Assembly (NCBI GenBank): GCA_947644195.1
Contig: CANRZB010000043.1
Coordinates: 1-33,244 of the forward strand
Length of the DNA: 33,244 nucleotides
From: an uncultured Clostridium sp.
Lineage (GTDB): Bacteria; Bacillota; Clostridia; Lachnospirales; Lachnospiraceae
Direction of reading: 5' to 3'
Shown here: positions 8,234 through 16,444 of the stretch, piece by piece
Numbering within the stretch: position 1 is the first letter of the stretch
Layout: each line of letters opens with the position of its first letter
The notes under the pieces: generated by a model
The model's input: the letters and a program-made list of their open reading frames with translations, nothing else
Databases searched by the model: none
Told to the model about the DNA's origin: nothing
Position numbers and translations under genes: made by a program

Positions 8234-8265
8234 CAGCGCTATCTAAGCCCCGTTTTTGAGCGCTG
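8234..8265. terminator. Possible bidirectional terminator hairpin
   Basis: CAGCGCT (8234-8240) and AGCGCTG (8259-8265) form a 7-base-pair stem between two convergent genes, with an 18-base loop and a T-rich stretch (AATTTTT) some bases later on the plus strand. The position fits a terminator, but the large loop and the distance to the T-run make it weak. Confidence 0.4.
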
Positions 8266-8707
8266 GATATAATTTTTCCAATACTGCTTTGTACACCATC
8301 ACCAAATATGCATCCACAAAGCAGTATTTATTTTTCATAAATTCCACAAGTTTATATAAAAAACACACACCAACCAGAGCCAGACTGATACAAGTCACAT
8401 AATAATTTAATTCCAGCCCGATCAGAATAAAATTTGCTATCACATAAAATATAATCACGGATGCAAAGCGATGGCCGATCTGAAATGCCAGATACATCGT
8501 CTCCATCAACCGTTCCGCACGTTCCTTCAAATTTTCCTGATTTTCCTGTTGTAAAATTTGATACATTTTCTGGTATACCGGTTTATTCTCATAGGATACC
8601 ATTCCTGATTCCTGTCCTACCAATTCCTCTCTGCACATCTTGACGTATTGCACATACTCCTGCTCGCCAAAAGCCCTCTTCAAACACTTATGAAACACAT
8701 TATTCAT
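8243..8707 (-). CDS. Hypothetical small membrane protein, two helices
   Basis: A 154-residue protein of unknown function. The first 80 residues are polar and largely helical (Gln/Glu-rich around 40-70), followed by two hydrophobic segments at about 82-100 (FASVIIFYVIANFILIGLEL) and 103-124, then a short cytosolic tail. The ATG at 8707 has a GAGGGA site. It is probably a cytoplasmic membrane protein with both termini inside. It is preceded by galM on the same strand, but about 120 bases separate them. No family is recognised. Confidence 0.72.
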   Translation of the reverse strand: MNNVFHKCLKRAFGEQEYVQYVKMCREELVGQESGMVSYENKPVYQKMYQILQQENQENLKERAERLMETMYLAFQIGHRFASVIIFYVIANFILIGLELNYYVTCISLALVGVCFLYKLVEFMKNKYCFVDAYLVMVYKAVLEKLYPALKNGA

Positions 8708-8830
8708 ACTGATCCCTCATCTGCTAATCTATTTTTGTAATCCTATCATCCATTGTATGATCCAGTGAATAGAAAGGTACCGTTTCTTTTGTATTCCCCG
8801 TCCTGTCGACAGACAGCGGCCTGCAATGTC

Positions 8831-9898
8831 CTATTCCTCTATACGAAAACGGTAAACTGTCGTGGATTCAAATTCTACCCCCGCCCGCAGGATCGGAGAT
8901 GGAAAATTCGGTTGGTTTATGCCATTCGGAAAATTCTGGGATTCGAAACATGCGCCCCCATAATTTTGATAGGTACGTCCCCCTTTTCCCCCGGCTTCCT
9001 CCAACTCTTTTGCTATATAAAACTGAATTCCTGGCATATCGGTATACACTTCCATTACACGCCCATTTTCCGGATCCCGGATGACTGCTGCTTTGATTAT
9101 TTCGCCAGACTCATGTTCCGGCAGCACATAATTATGATCATATCCACTGAGTGTCCCTGCCTCCGGATCATCTTCTCCAATATGATCCCCAATGCGATGA
9201 AATGTAGTAAAGTCCATGATTGTGCCCGCCACTGGCAAACATTCTCCGGTAGGAAGCAGTTTATCCCCAATAGGATGATAATAATCTGCCAGTATCTGGA
9301 CTTCCTGGCGAAGCACCGGGTTTCCCGCATGACCGCCCGGACCAAGATTAAAATAGCTATGGTTCGTCAGATTCAACACGGTATCTTCATCGCAAACAGC
9401 CTGGTATTCTATCATTAATTCATTGTCATCATTCCAGGTATAGGTTACCGTCAGGGAAAGATTCCCTGGAAATCCCTGTTCACCATCCGGGCTGAGCCTG
9501 GAAAAGGCAATACTATCATATTCCTCTCCTGACATACATTCTGCTTCATACATGCAGTGATTATACCGAAGATATCCTCCATGCAGACAATTGGTGTCAT
9601 CATTCTGATCTAAGGAATACGTTTTCCCATTTAGTTCAAATTTAGCCTCGGAGATCCGGTTTGCACAACGACCTACCAGTGCACCAAAACTGGGTACATT
9701 GGTTTCATAACCGGAAACCGTGTCATATCCCAGAACGACATCTTCCAAAACTCCATTCCGATCGGTAACCTCAACGCTCTGGATCACTGCGCCCAGATCC
9801 AGAAAAGACACTTTCATCCCCTGGCGATTTGTCAAAATATACCGGGTAACCTTTTTCCCTGTTTTCGTAACACCAAATTCCTCTGTCTGAATACTCAT
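8831..9898 (-). CDS. galM: GalM, aldose 1-epimerase (mutarotase)
   Basis: Interconverts the alpha and beta anomers of hexoses such as galactose, feeding the Leloir pathway. The 355-residue protein matches the family length. The substrate-binding GRCANRI (76-82) and NCLHGG (His106), the catalytic His180 in LTNHSYFNL and the catalytic base Glu319 in CFESQNFPNGINQP are all in place. The ATG at 9898 is chosen for its GAGGG site 5 bases upstream and for the usual length; the reading frame is open for 19 further codons. No other galactose gene is nearby, so it is a stand-alone gene here with its own promoter overlapping the end of the decarboxylase gene. Confidence 0.95.
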   Translation of the reverse strand: MSIQTEEFGVTKTGKKVTRYILTNRQGMKVSFLDLGAVIQSVEVTDRNGVLEDVVLGYDTVSGYETNVPSFGALVGRCANRISEAKFELNGKTYSLDQNDDTNCLHGGYLRYNHCMYEAECMSGEEYDSIAFSRLSPDGEQGFPGNLSLTVTYTWNDDNELMIEYQAVCDEDTVLNLTNHSYFNLGPGGHAGNPVLRQEVQILADYYHPIGDKLLPTGECLPVAGTIMDFTTFHRIGDHIGEDDPEAGTLSGYDHNYVLPEHESGEIIKAAVIRDPENGRVMEVYTDMPGIQFYIAKELEEAGGKGGRTYQNYGGACFESQNFPNGINQPNFPSPILRAGVEFESTTVYRFRIEE

Positions 9899-10017
9899 AA
9901 TTTCCCTCATTTCTGCACTGCTCATTCGTACATAAGCGATGTATCTGACAAGCAATGCACAAACGGTCTTGATGAACGCACTGTACTGTCTCTTGCCCGT
10001 AACCGATAGTTGGAATC

Positions 10018-10046
10018 AGTATAGCAAATCCGGTCTCAATGCGCAA
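10018..10046 (-). promoter_or_regulatory. Extended -10 promoter of galM
   Basis: On the minus strand TTGCGC (10041-10046), a 17-base spacer and TATACT (10018-10023) preceded by TGC, an extended -10 element. The -35 box is inside the last codons of the upstream decarboxylase gene. It leaves a galM leader of about 110 bases. Confidence 0.55.
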
Positions 10047-11385
10047 GCACTATCACGTCACGGATTCCATAATACCGAAACAGAGAAACCATCTCTTTGG
10101 TAATCCTCTCCCCGCTAACCGCAATCGGAACTGCCGGAGGACACGCTACACATTCTGCGGCACAGACTCTGCCTGCCGCATCCTCTGCCTGAATACGCTG
10201 TGCAGGACCAAACACTGCTTCCCGAATCGTACAGACCCGTTCGATTTCTCCCAGCACAAACTCAGGTTCTTTTAACGGAGGTTTCCCATTCCGCAGCATG
10301 GTGCGTTCCCCCCACTGCCGTATCCTGCTGCCATCCCGGTCTGTATTTTCCGGGGTAACCATCCATACCACATACTGTCCATCGGCATATTCACATTCCA
10401 GGCCATACCTGCGCATCTCCTGCGCCACATCTGTCCCGTGATATCCTGCCGCCGCAGCATGGATCACAATCTTGAGCGGCTCCGTTTCTATCAACGGCAG
10501 GCCGTTTTGCCGTAAGATCCCTTGGATCTCACTGACATGTTCCACGGTCTCCTGCAGACGTTCCCGGTAATGTTCTGTGAGATAACGGTTACAGAGATCC
10601 AGGGACTGCAACGTCAAATAGGACGGACTGGTAGAACCAAACACAGCCATCGCCTGCACCGCAAGGTCCTGATATTTCTCCTGCCATTCGGATGCGATAT
10701 GCAAATAGGCTCCTCCCGTTAGTACCGGAAGGGTTTTATGAGCGGAATCACAACACATCGCAGCTCCTAACTGAATGGGGTGGACAGATGGATCCAAAAA
10801 CCTCAGATAGGCACCGTGAGCGTTGTCCACAACCAACGGAATTCCATATTCTTTACATACCTCCGCAAGTCCTCGGATATCAGCCATCTCCCCTAAATAA
10901 TCAGGAGAGGTCACATAGACGCAGACTGGCAACGGATCCAACTGCCGTAATTCCTGTGCCAACTGTTCCCTGGCAGGCGTTCCACTGCAAAGATGGCTGC
11001 GGGCCGGATTCATCAGAAACCGGACATCCAGATCCAACAGGGCGCAGGCATCAATCATGGAACGATGTACATTTCTCGCCGCCAACAGATAACTTCGGCC
11101 CTCCCCCGAATTTCCCTGCATTAACGCCATAAGCATTGCCTTAATACACAGGGAGGATCCTTCGGTCGAATACAATGTCCGACCGCTCCCAAAGAGTGCA
11201 GCCGCATTGTTCTGGCTCTGTTTCAGAATCCCGTCCGCCTGATGCAGGACATCTGCCCCTGCAATCTCTGTGATATCCCTCGCTTCACATCCCAGAAAAG
11301 ACTGTCCTTTGTGGCCGGGCATATGCAGCCTGGATACGTTCTGGCCGCAATAGTTTGTCACAAAATCATATACCGGTGTTTCCAT
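10036..11385 (-). CDS. PLP-dependent Orn/Lys/Arg decarboxylase-family protein
   Basis: A 449-residue fold-type I PLP enzyme of the short, Gram-positive Orn/Lys/Arg decarboxylase group (the YaaO/SpeA-like set), which may make cadaverine, putrescine or agmatine; the substrate is not resolved. The N-terminus LHMPGHKGQSF is the family signature, the PLP-contacting VVDNAHGAY contains Asp187 and His190, and Lys217 in DSAHKTLPVLTGG forms the Schiff base. The N-terminal wing domain of the long enterobacterial enzymes is absent. AAGGA precedes the ATG by 7 bases. It follows the acidic membrane protein gene by 10 bases, so the two are translated from one transcript. In many Firmicutes such genes sit near tmk; that is not so here. 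Confidence 0.88.
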   Translation of the reverse strand: METPVYDFVTNYCGQNVSRLHMPGHKGQSFLGCEARDITEIAGADVLHQADGILKQSQNNAAALFGSGRTLYSTEGSSLCIKAMLMALMQGNSGEGRSYLLAARNVHRSMIDACALLDLDVRFLMNPARSHLCSGTPAREQLAQELRQLDPLPVCVYVTSPDYLGEMADIRGLAEVCKEYGIPLVVDNAHGAYLRFLDPSVHPIQLGAAMCCDSAHKTLPVLTGGAYLHIASEWQEKYQDLAVQAMAVFGSTSPSYLTLQSLDLCNRYLTEHYRERLQETVEHVSEIQGILRQNGLPLIETEPLKIVIHAAAAGYHGTDVAQEMRRYGLECEYADGQYVVWMVTPENTDRDGSRIRQWGERTMLRNGKPPLKEPEFVLGEIERVCTIREAVFGPAQRIQAEDAAGRVCAAECVACPPAVPIAVSGERITKEMVSLFRYYGIRDVIVLAH

Positions 11386-11395
11386 TCCACATTCC

Positions 11396-11917
11396 TTATC
11401 TCATTCTTGCACCTTGTTCTCCGAGATCTGGATCTTCGTCTGCCAACTCCGGTTCTTCCTCCTCCGGGTCCTCATCCTCCAGATCCATCTCATCCTCCTC
11501 GGTCTCCAACTCACCATAGATCAGGCCCATTTCTTCCTCTTCCACCTCCGGGTCATCATACGCCATTTCCAGTTCGTCGTCCTCCTGGTCTGCCTCCTCC
11601 CCCTCCGTATTTTGATGGGAATGAGTTTCCGTCCCCTCCGTCAGTTTTTTCCCCTGCTGAAAAGCGGCTGCCGCTGCAAAGCCTTTCCGTGTCCTTTCCT
11701 CCCACTCTCCCGCAGGATTCTTCCGGGACTGAAGCAGGTCATATAACCAGAATAACAGATATAAAACCAGTGGAATCAGCACAGTTGCAACAATACTGAG
11801 CAGAAGCATCTGAGTGCCGAGATGCTTCACAAAAATTGCACAGACCAGAGTAGCTAGATAGAATCCTAAAATTAACACCACTGCCAGAATCGCTAATATC
11901 CGTTTCCACTGTTTCAT
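11396..11917 (-). CDS. Two-helix membrane protein with very acidic C-terminal tail
   Basis: A 173-residue protein of no recognised family. Two hydrophobic helices at about 7-29 and 37-60 are joined by a short turn. The rest is a cytosolic-type tail: a basic patch (66-92), then from 104 to 168 an almost unbroken run of Glu and Asp with a few Met, Pro and Leu. GGAGG lies 7 bases before the ATG. The tail is disordered and strongly negative and could bind cations or a basic partner, which is inference. The gene lies between rarA and the decarboxylase on the same strand and is coupled to the latter by a 10-base gap. Confidence 0.75.
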   Translation of the reverse strand: MKQWKRILAILAVVLILGFYLATLVCAIFVKHLGTQMLLLSIVATVLIPLVLYLLFWLYDLLQSRKNPAGEWEERTRKGFAAAAAFQQGKKLTEGTETHSHQNTEGEEADQEDDELEMAYDDPEVEEEEMGLIYGELETEEDEMDLEDEDPEEEEPELADEDPDLGEQGARMR

Positions 11918-11975
11918 GAAAATACCTCCATTCTATGACCTTACTATCCAAAAACCGGCCATTTCCATTCTACTA

Positions 11976-13304
11976 TTATTCCGTTTCATCCTCATGAATT
12001 TTCTGAAAATAGTTTCTGATCTGCTTCTCATATCCCTGTTCCGATGGCACATAAAACTGCCTTCCCACCAGTTCATCCGGCAAGTACTGCTGTTTTACAT
12101 AATGATTGGGGAAATCATGGGCGTATAGATATCCGGTTCCCCGTCCCAGTTTTGCCGATCCGCCATAATGCGCATCCTGCAAATGTGGCGGCACCCCGGA
12201 AACCTGTTCTTTCTGTACCGCCTGCATTGCCTCACTGATCGCACAGACGGCAGAATTGCTCTTGGGTGCACTCGCTACGTAGGTCGCTGCCTGAGACAGA
12301 ATAATCTGTGCCTCCGGCATCCCCACCCGTTCTACTGCAAGCGCTGCACTGACTGCCACAACCAAAGCCTGGGGATCCGCATTAGAAACATCTTCTGAGG
12401 CACATATCATGATCCGTCTGGCAATAAATTTAATATCTTCCCCTGCATGTAGCATCTTCGCCAGATAGTAAACTGCTGCGTCAGGATCGGATCCCCGCAT
12501 GCTTTTAATAAAAGCAGAAGCCGTATCATAATGGTTATCACCAGTTTTATCATACCGCACTGCCCTTTTCTGTATACATTCCTGCGCCACATTCAGATCA
12601 ATATGGATCACTCCGTCTGCTGACCGCTCCGTGGTCAAAACTGCTAACTCAATCGAATTCAATGCAGTCCTGGCATCCCCATTTGCCATATCTGCCAGAA
12701 ATTCCAATGCATCTGCATCCAATTCTGCCCCATAGGATCCCATTCCTCTCTCTGTATCTTCCACGGCCCGCCGCAGAAGCACGGCAATGTCCTGCGCTGA
12801 CAGAGCATGCAGCTCAAAAATAATAGAACGGGAGAGCAACGCCCCATTTACCTCAAAATAAGGATTTTCTGTAGTGGCTCCAATGAGAATGACCGTCCCA
12901 TCCTCCACAAAAGGAAGCAGATAATCCTGCTGCCCCTTATTAAACCGATGGATCTCATCAATAAACAGAATCGTCCGCTTCTGATACATTCCTGCCTGAT
13001 CCTGCGCCTGTTTGACCACCGCCTCCATATCTTTTTTCCCGGCAGAAGTAGCATTAATCTGTACAAACTCCGCACTAGTCGTATGGGCAATGACCTTTGC
13101 CAGCGTCGTTTTTCCGGTTCCCGGCGGTCCATAAAAAATAATGGAACTCAACCGGTCCGCCTGAATCGCCCGGTACAACAATTTATCCCTGCCAATGATA
13201 TGTTCCTGCCCGACCACCTCTTCTAACGTCTGAGGCCGCAGCCGTGCTGCCAGAGGAGATTCCTGATCCTGGTTCTGTTCCCGCATATATTCAAAGATAT
13301 CCAT
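11976..13304 (-). CDS. rarA: RarA (MgsA), replication-associated AAA+ ATPase
   Basis: AAA+ ATPase of the clamp-loader clade that acts at stalled replication forks and recombination intermediates. The 442-residue protein contains LAARLRPQTLEEVVGQ, Walker A GPPGTGKT (59-66), Walker B LFIDE (113-117), sensor 1 ATTENP (143-148) and the C-terminal tetramerisation region ending in the FPNHYVKQQYLPDEL stretch typical of RarA. The ATG at 13304 is preferred because GGAG lies 6 bases upstream; the ATG four codons earlier has none. It is one member of a long minus-strand run and shares no obvious functional link with its neighbours. Confidence 0.95.
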   Translation of the reverse strand: MDIFEYMREQNQDQESPLAARLRPQTLEEVVGQEHIIGRDKLLYRAIQADRLSSIIFYGPPGTGKTTLAKVIAHTTSAEFVQINATSAGKKDMEAVVKQAQDQAGMYQKRTILFIDEIHRFNKGQQDYLLPFVEDGTVILIGATTENPYFEVNGALLSRSIIFELHALSAQDIAVLLRRAVEDTERGMGSYGAELDADALEFLADMANGDARTALNSIELAVLTTERSADGVIHIDLNVAQECIQKRAVRYDKTGDNHYDTASAFIKSMRGSDPDAAVYYLAKMLHAGEDIKFIARRIMICASEDVSNADPQALVVAVSAALAVERVGMPEAQIILSQAATYVASAPKSNSAVCAISEAMQAVQKEQVSGVPPHLQDAHYGGSAKLGRGTGYLYAHDFPNHYVKQQYLPDELVGRQFYVPSEQGYEKQIRNYFQKIHEDETE

Positions 13305-13365
13305 AGCCCGCTCCATTTATCATTCTATTCTGATCATCCTGTCACATACCCGCCCGACCCACAGG

Positions 13366-14031
13366 CTAATGATCTGGTTCGTACAAAAGAACCGTTCCAT
13401 CTGCCACCGCATAGTGGATCAGTTCCTCCTGTCCCCGGATCTGTGCCTGTCCTGCCGTTGCCTCCGTAACTTGATGGATAAAACCATCTGCCTCCTCGGC
13501 AGGAACTACAAGCGTCATTGTGACTGCCTCCCCATATTGTGTATCTATCACGGAAACATTGGATTTTGCCGTCAAATACTGTAACTTGCCAATTCCATTG
13601 TAATCGGTATCAATCTGCAGCTGATATCCCCGCTGCTTTTCTAAAATCTGGCTGGCATCCAGACCCGCCCTGGCCGCCTGCGAATAGGCACGCACCAGAC
13701 CTCCCGTCCCCAACAGCGTCCCTCCAAAATAACGTGTCACAATAACCAACACATTATGCAGACTGTCACCCTGCAACACCTCTAAAATCGGTCTTCCCGC
13801 AGTACCCGCCGGTTCTCCATCATCGGTGCACCGGGTAATTTCTCCATATTCTCCCAGGATATACGCATAGCAGTGATGTCTCGCATCCCAATATTTCTTC
13901 CTGGTCTGTTCAATAATCTGCATCGCTTCCTGTTCTGTGGCAACCGGATAAACCTGTCCAATGAAACGGGATTTTTTTTCCACGATCTCATCCTCTCCGC
14001 CACGATAAATAAATCTTAATTGATCCGGCAT
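13366..14031 (-). CDS. YigZ/IMPACT family protein
   Basis: A 221-residue protein of the YigZ family, related to eukaryotic IMPACT, a regulator of translation; the bacterial role is unsettled. The N-terminal UPF0029 domain has SRFIG near residue 22, the DDGEPAGTAG signature at 70-79 and RYFGGTLLGTGGL at 100-112. A C-terminal DUF1949-type ferredoxin-like domain follows. The ATG at 14031 has AGGAGG just upstream and fits the usual family start; 17 further codons upstream are open but show no ribosome site. Confidence 0.92.
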   Translation of the reverse strand: MPDQLRFIYRGGEDEIVEKKSRFIGQVYPVATEQEAMQIIEQTRKKYWDARHHCYAYILGEYGEITRCTDDGEPAGTAGRPILEVLQGDSLHNVLVIVTRYFGGTLLGTGGLVRAYSQAARAGLDASQILEKQRGYQLQIDTDYNGIGKLQYLTAKSNVSVIDTQYGEAVTMTLVVPAEEADGFIHQVTEATAGQAQIRGQEELIHYAVADGTVLLYEPDH

Positions 14032-14098
14032 CCTTCCTCCTGTTCTGAACCAACCGTCCGGGCATTTCTCGTATCCTGCCATACGTTACACCCGATCT

Positions 14099-15088
14099 CT
14101 ACTTCTCTCCATAACTCATATGATAAACCTGCGTGCCAATCGTCACAACCGCACTGATTAAGAGCAAGACATAAAAACTAACCCCACGACTAAGCAACAT
14201 TGCAGAAAAGGCACACCCCTGCCCTACAAACGGACGAAATACTGTGACAAAGAAACTCTCATTAACTCCCACTCCCCCAGGAAATGGCAAAATATCAATA
14301 CATACCGATACCAGGCTTTGCAAAGCCACAATTTCTCCCATACTTCCCGCAGATATCCCCAGAGAACAAAGGACGAACCAAGTGACCAGAAAATAGGACA
14401 GACGTTGCAACAGAGTAATGCCGAAGACAATGATCGCCGTATCCAAATGTGTCCGCATATAGGCTGCTCCCTCCTGGTATGCATCTAACAGAACATCCAG
14501 TTTACAGAGCAAACGCTCCCTGCGCTTCACAATATGCAGCTTATAGAGCAGCCAGGTTGCAGCCCGCACAATCTTTTTGGCAGCATTTCTGGAAAAAACA
14601 ACCATCCCGTATAAAACGATAGATACCGCATTGACAAGTATTCCAATCCAATATAACCATTGATAATGCCCAAGTGCCTGCATCACGAACTCATGTTTCC
14701 ACAACAGGATCACTCCCTGAATGACTAACAGGACTAATTTATAGAGAATGGTCCAGAATAACAGCGCTACGGAGGAAGCACCCATATTAATCCCATCCAT
14801 ATTCATATAGAAAACTTGCATCGGCTGCCCTCCGCTCGCTGATGGAGTAATGGCATTGAACAGAAAACCGATAAAAGAATAACGCAGGGATGGCAGCAAC
14901 CGAATCTCAATCCCAAGGGAACGCAGGATGACAACCAGGGAAACCGACTGTAACACCAAATACAACACCGCCATTAGCATGGCGGCCGCAACCTGCACTT
15001 TATCTGCCCCCCGCAATTCCGCCATAATCATCGGCAGATCCTGATCTTTTAGCAGGGCGTACAAGGTCCCCGCCAGCAAAACAGCCAT
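14099..15088 (-). CDS. Flippase-like lysylphosphatidylglycerol synthase TM-family protein
   Basis: Integral membrane protein of the LPG_synthase_TM family (formerly UPF0104), related to the membrane half of MprF, which moves lipids across the membrane. It shows about eight hydrophobic segments and the two conserved motifs of the family, FNAITPSASGGQPMQVF and LPFPGGVGVNESFF. The cytosolic synthase domain of MprF is absent, so the substrate is unknown. The first usable ATG (15088) cuts the first membrane helix short and has no ribosome site. The frame stays open upstream through QKQRKYIWNIIF, which would complete the helix and give the basic flank, and the only codon well placed behind the GGGGGG site is an ATT at 15127. 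The true start may therefore be non-standard. The gene follows hydF closely. Confidence 0.87.
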   Translation of the reverse strand: MAVLLAGTLYALLKDQDLPMIMAELRGADKVQVAAAMLMAVLYLVLQSVSLVVILRSLGIEIRLLPSLRYSFIGFLFNAITPSASGGQPMQVFYMNMDGINMGASSVALLFWTILYKLVLLVIQGVILLWKHEFVMQALGHYQWLYWIGILVNAVSIVLYGMVVFSRNAAKKIVRAATWLLYKLHIVKRRERLLCKLDVLLDAYQEGAAYMRTHLDTAIIVFGITLLQRLSYFLVTWFVLCSLGISAGSMGEIVALQSLVSVCIDILPFPGGVGVNESFFVTVFRPFVGQGCAFSAMLLSRGVSFYVLLLISAVVTIGTQVYHMSYGEK

Positions 15089-15138
15089 AAAGATAATATT
15101 CCAGATATATTTCCTCTGTTTCTGAATCGTAATCCCCC

Positions 15139-16404
15139 CTAATCCAACAAATCATAAATTGACGGAAACAATTCCACACTCCGCTTCAAAATTCCATGGA
15201 CATATGCAATAAAAATTCCATAATTTACGATCGGAATCCCCTGTTCTCCTGCACGGTAGATTCTGTGTTTCATCTCCCGTTCATGCAGGGTACAGCCTCC
15301 ACAGTGAATTACCATGGCATAGTTAGAAAGATCCGCCGGAAAATCCATACCGCTGCAAGTATCTATCTGCAAATCCCGTCCGCTGTATTCACGCAGCCAT
15401 TTCGGTATCTTGACCGTACCGATATCTTCACACTGCCTCCGGTGCGTGCACCCCTCTGCAATCAAAATCCGGTCGTGGTCTTGCAGCTTGTCCACGGCAG
15501 TCACACCGGACACCAGTTCCCTCAGATTTCCTTTGTGTCTCGCAAACAGAATCGAAAAAGACGTAAGCGGAATATCTTTCGGTACTAACGCATCCACCTT
15601 ACCAAACACCTGGGAATCGGTAACCACCATTCGAATTCTGCCGGACAGTTGTTTTAACAAGGCTGGCAGCTCCTCCACCTGGGTTACCACTGCAGCCGCA
15701 TGATGATCCAAGAGATCCCGGATTGTCTGCTGCTGCGGCATAATTAAACGTCCCTTAGGCGCTGAAGAATCCACCGGCATCACCAGAAGCACCAGATCCC
15801 CAGGCGTTACCAGATCACTGATAATGTGCAGCTTCGTATCCCGATCCGGCGCCTGTGCTGCCAGAACATCCTTTAATTCCTCCAGTCCCGTTTTTCGGAC
15901 AGCACTAATCACACAAACCGGAACACCAGGGTTTTTGGCGACTACCTGCTTTCGAATTACCTCTGCCTCTCTCTCGGAAATTCGGTCTGCCTGATTCAGG
16001 ACAATGAGATACGGGATCTTTTTTTCCTCTACCAGTGTGAGAATCTCCCTCTCCCTGTCACCGATCCCATGCTCTTCATCCAATTCCTCTGACGTCATCC
16101 GGGATAAATCCAAAACGATCAGAGCAAGATCTGTCCGGTTCATAACCTGCCTGGCTTTTTCTACCCGTTTGGCACCAAGTTCGCCTTCATCATCCAGTCC
16201 TGGTGTATCAACCAACATACAAGGTCCCAATGGCAGAATTTCCATCGCCTTAAACACGGGATCTGTCGTGGTACCCTTTTGCTCCGATACGATTGCCAGA
16301 TCCTGGCCGGTAATCGCATTAATCACACTGGATTTTCCTGCATTTCTCCTGCCAAACACGGCAATATGCAGCCGATCCCCCTGCTGTACCGCCTGTATTT
16401 CCAT
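15139..16404 (-). CDS. hydF: HydF, [FeFe]-hydrogenase maturation GTPase
   Basis: Scaffold that carries the 2Fe precursor of the H-cluster and delivers it to apo-hydrogenase HydA. The 421-residue protein has an N-terminal GTPase domain: P-loop GRRNAGKSS (18-26), G2 threonines at 45-47, G3 DTPG (66-69) and G4 NQAD (137-140). The C-terminal cluster domain has GCTH with Cys319 and His321, then HCGGC with Cys368 and Cys371, matching the HydF pattern CxH...HCxxC. AGGAGG precedes the ATG by 8 bases. It implies an [FeFe]-hydrogenase and thus hydrogen-evolving fermentation. Its partners hydE, hydG and hydA are not in the window. It sits between proA and the LPG-synthase-like gene. Confidence 0.96.
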   Translation of the reverse strand: MEIQAVQQGDRLHIAVFGRRNAGKSSVINAITGQDLAIVSEQKGTTTDPVFKAMEILPLGPCMLVDTPGLDDEGELGAKRVEKARQVMNRTDLALIVLDLSRMTSEELDEEHGIGDREREILTLVEEKKIPYLIVLNQADRISEREAEVIRKQVVAKNPGVPVCVISAVRKTGLEELKDVLAAQAPDRDTKLHIISDLVTPGDLVLLVMPVDSSAPKGRLIMPQQQTIRDLLDHHAAAVVTQVEELPALLKQLSGRIRMVVTDSQVFGKVDALVPKDIPLTSFSILFARHKGNLRELVSGVTAVDKLQDHDRILIAEGCTHRRQCEDIGTVKIPKWLREYSGRDLQIDTCSGMDFPADLSNYAMVIHCGGCTLHEREMKHRIYRAGEQGIPIVNYGIFIAYVHGILKRSVELFPSIYDLLD

Positions 16405-16444
16405 TCCCGTTTCCTCCTGTATTCCTGCCGCTTACGATAGATCT

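Noticed and set aside
8806-8820. Palindrome CTGTCGACAG after galM
   Set aside because: Short, with no T-run and no clear promoter next to it; probably chance.
8753-9418. Plus-strand open frame of 221 codons across the end of galM
   Set aside because: Antisense to conserved GalM motifs, with no ribosome site and no recognisable domain.
11242-11799. Plus-strand open frame of 185 codons, rich in proline
   Set aside because: It is the complement of the Glu/Asp-rich tail of the acidic membrane protein and the start of the decarboxylase gene; GAG/GAT codons read backwards give Pro/Leu/Ile. No ribosome site and no family likeness.
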